Source of the DNA: Acholoe squamosa
Lineage: Eukaryota; Annelida; Polychaeta; Phyllodocida; Polynoidae
Length of the DNA stretch: 64,000 nt
Reading direction: 5' to 3'
Assembly: GCA_949317995.1 (NCBI GenBank)
Contig: OX439049.1
Location: forward strand, 13,144,395 to 13,208,394
Within the stretch, counting starts at the first letter, position 1. Each line of letters opens with the position of its first letter. The notes beneath the pieces are model-generated. The model made no database searches and was not told the origin of the DNA. It saw only the letters and a list, made by a program, of their open reading frames with translations. The position numbers were made by a program, and so were the translations under genes. This document shows positions 24,501 through 35,400 of the stretch, one piece after another.

Positions 24501-27500
24501 GACATTTGACATGGGCTTTTCTTAAAATCGACAAGGGACATGGGGACCCCCCATCTAGACCCCCCACCCAAGGAGAACTATATACCTTACTCAGTACAGG
24601 CATGCCCTTGTATGAGGATGGCGTCTGATCACACTCCGCCATAGACAGTATTCCTTAAAGGGGCCCTGGCATGGTAATGCATGCCCGCATTAAAAAGTCA
24701 CGTGATCACCCCTTGACCAATCAGGACATCACGATTTTTCGGCTGGTTCCCGCGATTTTATGATCGCTGTTTGAATCGGTACCCATGTTGTTAATTTTCC
24801 ATGCCAGCCCCCCTTTAACCCCATAAAGCATTCAGTTATGATTGTTGACTTAGCTGAGCCTGACTAGATTTGAAATGATAATTCTTAAATAATCATATAC
24901 CCGTGTAGTTATATTGAGCTTTCAACTTACCTTCAAGAACTGCTTTATTGTCTAATTTTTGGGTAGTTCTGACCACCATTTTTCAATAGTTTTCGAAAAC
25001 ATGAAATGAAATCGCAATTATATATGCTAGATTCTGTCCATACTATGGTGTGTGCTGAGGCAATTGTGTCAAGCAAATAGAGGGGCAGGTGGAGATTTTT
25101 TGTTTTACCTATCATTTTAGTTGGGCGGTGTCTGTAAACCACCTGCATACCATAGGGGTTAGGTGTATGTGAAATATACTGGTAATAATTGGGGAAGCTG
25201 ATGCATGTAACTTCATGGGGCACATGATGCATTAATGCATCATGCCCATTCGTCACCATGGAGCATCAATGATGCCCTAATGAGTCGACTCTACACGCCT
25301 GCATTTTTGCACCATGCAATCGATTGGCTGGAAGCGGGTCTGGAGCTGGTTCTGGCGACCTGCACTGATATGAACTAATAACATGGGACCAGCATGTCCC
25401 TGGAAGTGGGTGTTAGCCAGGGACAAGGTACCCATCATGGTATGCTTTATCAGTGGGGTTTGCCTCAACCAGCAAAATTCAAAATGGTGGACCCACAGGA
25501 CGTCCATACTAAGCCCTATAGTATGGGATCGATGCATACTGAAAGGCCGACAGAATGCTACAACCTTTCGAATTCAACACGGTTACCCTAATAAAAAAAA
25601 AACTAACCAAGAATTTGCTTTATATTTTCAGGCAGCAGAACAGATCGGAAAGGGCAGGCTAGATGGTGAGTAATAATGCTCCTTCCTCTTTCCAAACCCA
25701 TATTTTTTTCCGCTTTGGATATAAGTACTTTATCTCCAAATGTCTGTGTGGCTTTTTCCTGTATAGAGGGACATACTTCAGAAGGTCGTTTCTAAAGGTG
25801 CTACGGTCGCACACAGCACTATGACTGCAAATTCCAATGATATTCCTATGGCAATTTTAGTACGACTTGAAAGGAACTGTGGTATTATGTTCAGAAATAC
25901 CCTACTGAGTGGAGATTAGTGGAGGCTCCACTACGCGATTTTTTGTTACATTCTCATGGAATGTTATCCCTATAGTGCCTAAGGTATAGGGTGTTGCCAG
26001 TCCTATATTGTAAACATGAGATTCAAAAATGTAAACATGAGATTTCAGGAGTCATTTCATGGGTGATCTCTGTCCTTGTGTGTCATATTTACAAACTAAC
26101 CTACACCTGTATAGACTCTGTGATTGGGTAGGAGTTCAATATATAAACATCAACACAGCAATATATAAATAACAACACAGTAGTTACACAGACCTCAGGG
26201 TCTTGTACTCTAAAAATCAAACCTGTCTAATATTGAGCTGCACAGAGTCATCAGTGTGAAAGTCTGCAATATTTACATTAGGTCAGCTTGATTTGGTAAA
26301 CAAAAACTTTTTGACAACACAAGCATGCCTGAAATTGCACACAATGACATCCCAACATAAAAAATGGCTCCTTTAACATACAATGTCTACCTTGCAATGA
26401 TAATAAATGCCACTTTGAGTATTCGTTTGAGTCTCATTTTGTGAGAATAGCTCTGATTCTCTGCAAAAATCGCGTAGTGGAGCCTCACCTATTGTGAAGA
26501 ACAGCACATGTAAAATGGCGGGGTATCGTCCATCTATTGCTACGTGGGTAGCAGAAAGTCAAGGACTGTATAGTACAGGGGCATCCATAAATGACATCAT
26601 GAAAAATTTGACAATTTTTGGCACCCCCTCCCCCTCGTCATGTTTTTGCCAATTTTGCAATGCTGCAGGTATATGGAAAATTAATTCCGTCATGCCGGGC
26701 CAGACCCCCCTCCCCCTCCAGCATCACGTCATTTATGGATGGCCCCACAGAGGAAGAATTATGACAGTCTGGGGGGGGGGCACTCCCTGTCTTTTCGATA
26801 GTATCTATGTGTGAACAACCTTTCAGATTCTATAGCTTAATCAAGGGGCACAATATTGTAGATTGCTCAAGGACCTTTTTCAAGGGAAAACACCAATTAG
26901 CATACCGTTATCAAAGGTGACTCCTCAGAAAGCACCCCCTAACCCTCTAGAAAGATACGTTTAGGGCATGTGAATACCGACTACTCAGCAAAAGGTCTAT
27001 GATCTGAGCTGATAATTTACACTTTTGGTCTAAAAATATACCCTTTTCACTTCAAAATTCCCTAAAACCCACCCCTAGTCAAGGGCCCTCGAGGACCCGT
27101 GCCTCTGTCACAAAAAATACCTCTTTCCTTTGAAATCATGTTCGCACATGGAAAGTGCGGGGTGTGAGGTGGGGATGCATCCCCCATACCTTTGTAGGTT
27201 TTACTATAGAAATATGACACACTTTTTCAGCTACTCCACCCCCACAGCTGATCATGGATATCATGCACAGGTGGACGATGTTTTCTACCAATGATGCTAG
27301 GAACTGATTTAGTCTTTTCATATCTCTGCCTAGGCACTACTTATTTTTTTGTCTTGTATTTGTCTTTCTCCTTGTTATTCTAGCCTGTGTCTACAATATC
27401 ATGTGTCCATAAAGTTATAGATGTGTCTTTATCTATGTCTTTTTTAGTCTGTGTCTGTACATGTACACTCATCCGTCTCGCTCTGTTTGACTTCCCTTGC

Positions 27501-29348
27501 CCACTTAAAAGGGTCTATTTCTCATCTTTCCTCTCCCCTCATGGGCCTCCCTAGCCCACTTAAAAGGGTCTATTTCTCCTCTTTCCTATCCCCTCAGGAT
27601 GTGTGTGGTGCACATATGCGCGGGCACTGACATATTCCTCTGTGAATTTGTGTAATATAGTTCTCGCCATGAATATGACCTTAGCTGTCGAAATGGCGTC
27701 AAACATCTATTACTCACTCACTCACTCACTCACTCGCTCTGTTTGGTAAATCGTGAGACAATCGTGAGACAACAACTTTACATTGATAGATCTAGCCGTT
27801 CTATCAGATGTAAATAATTTCAGTATCATATCTCAAGCTCAACCTGAGGAACTTATTTTGCGTTATTTTGTCAATAATTATTAATAACTCCACATTTTGA
27901 GTTGACTTAGGGTCAATGCAGAACTCTGAAGGGTTCTTTTACAGAAAAACACCATTTTAATATCATCCTGTAAGGGACCTCTGCTGGTCGTGCAGTCCCT
28001 GTGCATTGTTTACTCTCTGTCTGCTTGGTTGGTGACACAGTATTGCAATTTGTGTAGGATAATAACAGCTGTCACTGCACCCCTTTAATGGCTGCATCAT
28101 GTTTAAACTCTTTAAGGCTAGGTACAGCAAATGTAAGAGTGCACTGGGCCCAAAGGTCGACATGTTGCACAAAAGAAGCGCTGTGGAGTCTCCTCGCCAG
28201 CACTTCATCGTTGCATCACACTGACCCTTTCGAGGATGGATCAGCCCAATAAGGTCGTCATGATGCTCGAGCCAGGGCTACATTAATGAGTCGTGTAGAG
28301 AAATGTGTATATGGTGCAGTAATATGCAGCAGCGATCGTTAAAGAGTTGTGGTTTCTGTGCATCATGGCAGGTCCACTCGCCAGAAATGCATTGGTACAT
28401 CAGGAGTGTACTAACCGGGAATAGTCAACATAATGCATGAATGTACCAATGATGAATAGACGTACCACAGTTTATCCATATGACAACCATATAAGCAAAT
28501 GTCCACGACCATGGGATATTTTTACATCGTATTCCCCGAGGTGGGACTGGCGTATCCCACGAAGCCATTATATGGCTGAGTGGGATGCGACCAGTCCCAC
28601 AGAGGGGAATACGATGTAAAAAATCCCATGGAAGTGGACATTTGCATTTATGTCATGGCCTAGGGGGTTATTTTGCTTTTAAATAAAGAAAAACAGCTCA
28701 GATCTGTTCAAAATCCAAGATGGCGGACACCCATTGAATACGGACACATTGTATTCAATGCCCCCCATTGAATACGGCGATTCTAGTACTAATCTATAGT
28801 GACGTTCGTATCAGCCATGACATAATATAGCATAATCCATTAAAACAGCATTCAACCCTCAACGAGGAGTAATCTAGTCATGATCAGGGCCACACAATTC
28901 TCTAAATCAATTCTCTAAACTGGGTGGTGCCAATATTTAGTTTGGTTAATGGAGATGACCATGTCTGGGAGTTTGAATCATTGTGAATATAATTGTGATG
29001 GGTCTGGATAATTTTGATTTATTGGCAGAATATCATGGTGAATTCTATTCCATTTGGTAGCTAAATGTTTGTGTGGGCAAATGCATTGGCTGTCAGCAGT
29101 ACACCGCAACAAAAAGAAAAGCCTTGAAAATAATGATGATTCTCTGGCAACCTTGGGACCAAGCTTTCAATGTTATTTTCACCAGGTAGCATACCATACT
29201 AATTTGCTGTACTCTTTCTGGGGCTTCATTTTACATATTAATACAGCTTCACGGCATCACAAATATTATATTTAACTTTACAGTTCATGGGGGTGCAGGT
29301 CAATTCTTAACAAGTTAGATTAATTACATGAATGGAATGTGACTATGG

Positions 29349-29440
<92 letters not shown>

Positions 29441-32400
29441 TGGGTGGGGCTCCAGAAAATGTCCAATTTTGAGAAAAAAAATGATCAAATTTTTTAACTA
29501 CCCTTAGACTTTTAAAGTTTTGCATGTCTGTGGAGGAGGTGATAAACCATGAGAATACTAAATATTGTGGAGTTAGGACTTTTCCATAATTTTCTATTTT
29601 TGAGATCAAAATGCATATGATTTAATGATAAAGAGGGGTGTTACGTTCATCAGATCTGATTAAATGAGATAAAATTGTAAAAAAAAAATGTTTTTTAAAC
29701 AAAATATCATGAAATATATTCACTTGATCCTGGTAGAGATGTGCTTCTCCCATACCCATTATATCAAATCTGTATTTTCCCTTAGTTTTCACATCTCTTG
29801 CATCATGATTAACATATCAGGTAAATTGAGAAAAGGGTGAATTCGCTCTGACTACATATCAAAATCCTTGTAAACAAAACAAAATAATATTACACAATGT
29901 TCCACTAACTAACAATATGAAATGATTGTATTCACTTTTATTGGCTATGCCTGAAGATATTTCTTTGATCTACCTATGCGTTATAAAGGATTTTTTCTTC
30001 GATAAGTGCTTAGCCTGAATCCGATGAACTTATCATTTTTGGGAAAATGAGAAAATATTATGAAATATCTCCTAAAAGAATATAACTATCCATAAAATTC
30101 ATATCTCATAATGATTTTCTCAGCCATTTGTTTAAAATTTCCTTAATGGATAATTTATGCCATATATATGCTATTATCAGTTTATCCAATGAACGTAACA
30201 GCCCGATGAATGTAACACAATGAAAAATAAGGAAAACGGTATCAAATTTCTGCCTGAAAACAAGTTGATACAGTGAGGAAGTCAAGGGTTTACCCTGGTG
30301 AAATGCAATATCATCATATTTAGAGTCATTATTGAAATTTTCCCATTTCAAAAATATCCAATGAACGTAACATCACTTGAAATAGGGGACATGTAGCTTT
30401 GGTCTTAATGGAAAATATAGAAATTATGAAAATATTTGTATGGATTTTGAGTAAAATTGTCATGTTAATAACACACATGTGACATATTAAAGTAGGTTGC
30501 TCAAAAATATATACATTTACAAAATATCTAATATTGCATCAAGGCTTCAAATGATCTGATGAACGTAACATAAATCCAACACTTATGATTGCATTCATGT
30601 TACAGAAGAATGATAATCTAAATTGACAAAAATCTTACACTAGCTGGTGCAGTGCACTACTAGGGTACCCAATCAATATTTGTTTTCATTGTTATGGAAG
30701 AATTAGGCATATTACAGCTAAATCATCAATGTGAATCCGATGAACGTAACATCAATCTGATGAACATAACATCACCATTTAGTGTCATTTATCATACTTT
30801 GAAGTGGAATTTCAGAAATCAAATGATAAGGTACAGTAGAGCCCCCAACTATGCACAATGTCAACTGAATTTCTTCTTTATTTGCCTTATATTTATATAA
30901 AAAATAATTCCCCAAAGAAAACAGCCTTAAAAGGGTCACTTTCCTACCCCTCTTTGGGCCTCATTTATGGGGGGGGGAATTGTAAGATATTCAGGTTTTT
31001 GCACATCTGCTCCAATATATGGGTGTCAGACTTCCACTTACTGTCAAAAGACCAAGAGAAAAGTATTTTATATATTTAAATAATCACTTCTTTAAATAAA
31101 AAATGGGATGTTTTGAGGAAAATTCTATTTTTACAGATTTTCACCAAATATTGAAAAAAATCGAAAATCTTCTTGAAAATCAAGGGTGATATAGAGATGT
31201 ATCTATATAATGTGTTGTATTTATTGCAAAATGGCTAATCACATTGTGAATAGAGAAAAAAATTGAATGAAAATAAATTTTTTTTCTCAGGAGACATGGA
31301 TTTTTTTTGTATTTTTCAAGCAAAATGTGGGGAAATTCTGGAAAAATCAGGGAAAATATTATTGATTCCTTAATTATTACATAAGTACTCATTGAGATCC
31401 TTGTAACCATGCTGTTTATATCACCTGAAATGATCGTATGACAGAGTTATTAAAGAAAACATGACAAATTTGCTTGAGAGAACTTTAAGTATCTCACCTT
31501 AGTGGGCTTTTTCTTCCCCATTTTAGTATTGTTTGTCGGCGGTTAGATGAGCGATAAAGGAGAAAGCGGAAGTTGCATTATGACGTCATACGGGGAAACC
31601 GGAAAGGGGTTCCCTTGTTCTCATAAGTTGAACGCGGCTTTTACGAAAAAAAAAGCTTCGCGGAGCCAACATACGAAGGTCCGCATGTGTATACGGACTG
31701 TCCGCATGTGGGGAGCCGTATGTTAAAATAAAAGGCCACATTTAGAGATAAAAGTCCGTATCCTGTGTCTCACATACGGACAGGACAAGGCCACCTTTGA
31801 GAAACAGTTTTTGACATAAATATTTTTTCTCCCACATGAGGTCCGCATGTGGAGGCCGTATATGTATAATTCAATACTTATGAGGTGAAACATCCTCCTG
31901 GAACAAAATTGGATGTTATCATCACAAGGGCTGAAGATATACATCTTTTAAGTCAACACCAAATTCCACAGTATGTATAGCGAAAACATGAATAAACATT
32001 TTTCCCTATTCCAAATTACAGCAATACAAACAGATCTAGGGGGAATGTGATGATAGATATTTGTCATGTTTTGACTGTAAACATGCAAGCTGGAATTAAA
32101 CTGGATGTATGACTTGTAGGCTTAAAGAGACATGCATGTATCACCAGTTGCCATGGTAACACATGAGGCAGGGTTGGTTGACTTGTGGATGTGTCTGCCC
32201 TGAGTAAATAAGACTAGGTGATGAATTGTTGTACAGCGTCGGTTAGCACTTTAAGGAAAGCATAGTGCTTAGACCTTTTAATGGCCGCTAATATATCATG
32301 CCATTTGGTCGTCATGATGCAAAAAAAAACGAAAAGCTGGTGAGTCAGCTCACCAGCACCTCATTGGAGCATCGTGACGACCCTCCTGGACTGTATCAAC

Positions 32401-35400
32401 CCGCATAATGCTCAAATGTAGCCCTGGCAGGCCTGCATTTGTGATCGTGATGTGTGTAGGGGACTCTGAGGGGCCGGTTGTCATGTAATCACATGTCCCC
32501 TCTTTGTATCACCCCAGTCCAGGCGTGGGTGGACGGTAGGAAACGTTGTACAGGGAAGTAGCTCAGAGGTAGAGCAATCGTCTGAAGGCTGAGAGGTCCT
32601 GGGTTCAATCCCCGGTTTCCCTCAAAACGTTAATGCCGACCCCAACATGAACAATGGGCATGATGCATTGATGCATTAGTGGCCATTAAAGCGTTAAGGC
32701 ACTGCACCCTTTAGTCATCTTGATGCACGAATGGAAAACTGCTGAGGGATGCACTCATGCATCATAACGACCTTTAGGGCCATTTTCCACCACCCGATAC
32801 GGTTCCTCTATCGGCCGACAGCTGCACCAAAGTACCACCTCAGCCAACAGGGCTGCCATAGGTTTCAATGGAGAGGCATGGTATCTGTCGGCCGATGGTA
32901 CCGTCTACTATGAGTGTGTCGGCAGATACAGGGGCCATATCGGTTGGTGGAAAATGGGCCTAAGGCTAACTGCACTACTATACATGGTTGGCACATTGCA
33001 GTAATATGTTCCTAGATAGCATACTAGTCAACTCCACAGCAGAGGTGTGGGAAGCAATTTTTACAGGCGACGCAGGAGGGGTTTCAGTCGGGGGCCCACC
33101 ATGAAATAATACTGTTACTAATGATGGGACGTTTTGTGTCACTTTTACTTGGAGAAACTATAAACAAAAAGTGACAACAATGCTTTTCTCTCTGGTATAT
33201 ACATGTGCGTTAGTTGCAGCAGTTACAATTCAATTCAATTTCAATTTTCAATTGGTAAGTTTCTATTGCAACATTCATATACATGATATTTCGGTTGTTA
33301 TTATAGAAAGACCTCTCATGAATTTCCATAAATATCATTATCATTCAAAATATGCACGTTCACGTTATGCATCCAATGCAATGTGTAAATAGAGTGGTAT
33401 GATTCGATATTTCCACATTCATACAATTCCTGATCCACACTTACCCACAGGTGGTACGTTATAGCTCATAAAGGGACCCACTTCTAGACCTGCTCAATAT
33501 TCAGCAGCAGCTGTTAAACCTTATCACTTGACATCTCAATAATAATCTGTGAAATACCCTTTTCATGCTTTAATGTAGTGTGTCGTTAAAAGGTCATAAT
33601 GCATGAATACAGCCCTGGTGAGTTCCGCCAAAGGCTAAATTTATGCCCCATGCTGGACCTTCAGGTTTGAGATAAACCTGTCCCAGGTAGCAAGGATACA
33701 TTGGGCCAATGTCGGCATATATTGGGCCAATGTCGGCTTATATTGGGCCAAGCATGGACAAGCATGACCCAATGTTCCATTGCTGATTGGGGTGTGACTG
33801 GCATGTATATGATACTCGAATAAGTGCTATATAGCAAGGTGACTCACATTGCTGCATTATGACGACAAGAGAACATGATTGTAGAAGCATCATGAAGCCC
33901 TTAAGGGCTTAAGTCCCTAGGCTAATCATATTGATTGTAGGCCTATGTGTCATTATATAAAAAAAAATACATAATTGAAAATTACATTTGACATGCAATC
34001 CCATTTAAAAGTGTGTGGTCAAATTGAACTTCACATTAGTAAAATTGTGTAAATAAACAAGAAGAAGAATTCAATGTAATGTCTGCAGTTGTCGTTGTCG
34101 ATTACAAAATATGGGTACATTGAGTATTATGATTTTAAGAGATCCAGTTAAATCGATACAGTTTTGCAACCCATCATGCACATGACATGCATTTAGGTCA
34201 TCTCCTCAGCCATATAAATTTATATTTCATTGTTCTATTTAAAATCAACTCATCATACTCAGCTCTAGCAACTAGGTTGCTCAAACGATTGTCACCAAAA
34301 CATTTAGCGATTAGAGAATTGGTTTATATAGATGTATGGCTCCACTATAGCAAGAACTCCACGAACTTCTCAATTAACATGTTGAGGAAAATAAGCAATG
34401 TTGATGTAAAGTATCCTTTACCCTCTTTATCTATCTCCCCGGAGGTAAAGCAGTGCTCTTCTTATAACCTCTACCCTCTTTATCTATCCCCTAGAGGTGA
34501 GGCAGTGCTCCTCTTAAAACCTGTACCCTCTTTATCTATCCCCTAGAGGTAAAGCAGTGCTCCTCTTACAACCTGTACCCTCTTTATCTATCTCCCCGGA
34601 GGTAAAGCAGTGCTCCTCTTAGAACCTCTACCCTCTTTATCTATCCCCTAGAGGTAAAGCATTGCTCCTCTTACAACCTGTACCCTCTTTATCTATCTCC
34701 CCGGAGGTAAAGCAGTGCTCCTCTTATAACCTCTACCCTCTTTATCTATCCCCTAGAGGTGAGGCAGTGCTCCTCTTATAACCTGCGCCCTCTTTACTTA
34801 TCACCTAGTGGTAAAGCAGTGCTCTTCTATCCCCAACAGGTAAAGCTGTGCTCCTCTTATAACCTGTACCCTCTTTATCTATCCCCAAGACGTGAGGCAG
34901 TGGTCCTCTTATAACCTACACCCATTTTATTTATCCCCTAGTGGTAAAGCAGTGCTCCTCTTATAACCTGTGCCCTCTTTACTTATCCCCTAGTGGTAAA
35001 GCAGTGCTCCTCTTACAACTTGTGCCCTCTTTACTTATCCCCTAGTGGTAAAGCAGTGCTCCTCTCATAACCTCTACCCTCTTTATCTATCTCCCAGAGG
35101 TAAACCTGTGCTCCTCTTAAAACCAGTGCTCTTCTCATAACCTGTACCTTCTTTATCTATCTCCCCCAGAGGTGAAGGCGTGCTTCAACAGATTTGACAA
35201 GAATGGGGATGATAAGATCGCCAAGGACGAGCTCTCCGCCATGTTGAAGCAGGCCCAGATACCCTTCTCACCTGACGAGTTTGACCAGTTCTTTGAAAAG
35301 ATGGACACAGACAGTGAGTGAGCCTTTTTAAAGTTTATACGGGTAATTTCAGATTTAGGGGTCTCAACTTTCGCTACTTATGTCACAATGCTTAAGAAAA

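Larger units (their letters stand above)
20690..24560. repeat. 3.9-kb nested inverted-repeat structure
   Basis: The left outer arm at 20694-20866 (tandem GTCGATTTTAAGAAAAG units ending GGTCTAGACCC) recurs inverted at 24318-24560. A second arm pair, 21290-21430 and 24130-24300, shares GAGAAACAAGAATCTG. Inside is a further fold-back (21525-23058). No ORF of any transposase is visible. Confidence 0.6.
15569..25631 (+). other. Intron 1 of the calmodulin-like gene, repeat-filled
   Basis: About 10 kb with no other gene visible. It holds a truncated retrotransposon (16205-16982), tandem hairpin repeats (16125-17330), a fold-back at 18828-18923, G-rich tracts at 20040-20215 and 20430-20465, and a nested inverted structure at 20690-24560. 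One arm of a 170-bp repeat lies at 18068-18242, with its inverted copy at 25335-25510. Confidence 0.6.
25666..35169 (+). other. Intron 2 of the calmodulin-like gene, repeat-filled
   Basis: About 9.5 kb. Contents: inverted-repeat elements (26578-26746, 32777-32960), an (ACTC)n tract, a fold-back (28494-28648), a TA microsatellite, a zone of GATGAACGTAACAT motifs (29640-30780), a tRNA-like repeat (32440-32650) and a splice-acceptor minisatellite (34411-35160). No other protein exon was found. Confidence 0.6.

Noticed and set aside
29349..29609. Minus-strand ORF running into Tyr-Ile repeats
   Set aside because: It is produced by the TA microsatellite.
32552..32623. Ordinary functional tRNA-Phe gene
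   Set aside because: The anticodon stem has mismatches at both ends, and the same defect and long flanks occur in a second copy, so it is repeat-derived.
33174..33263. Signal-peptide-like exon (MLFSLVYTCALVAAVTIQF) ending at a GTAAGT donor
   Set aside because: There is no compatible downstream exon; the calmodulin-like gene already has a phase-matched start at 15566 and 25632.
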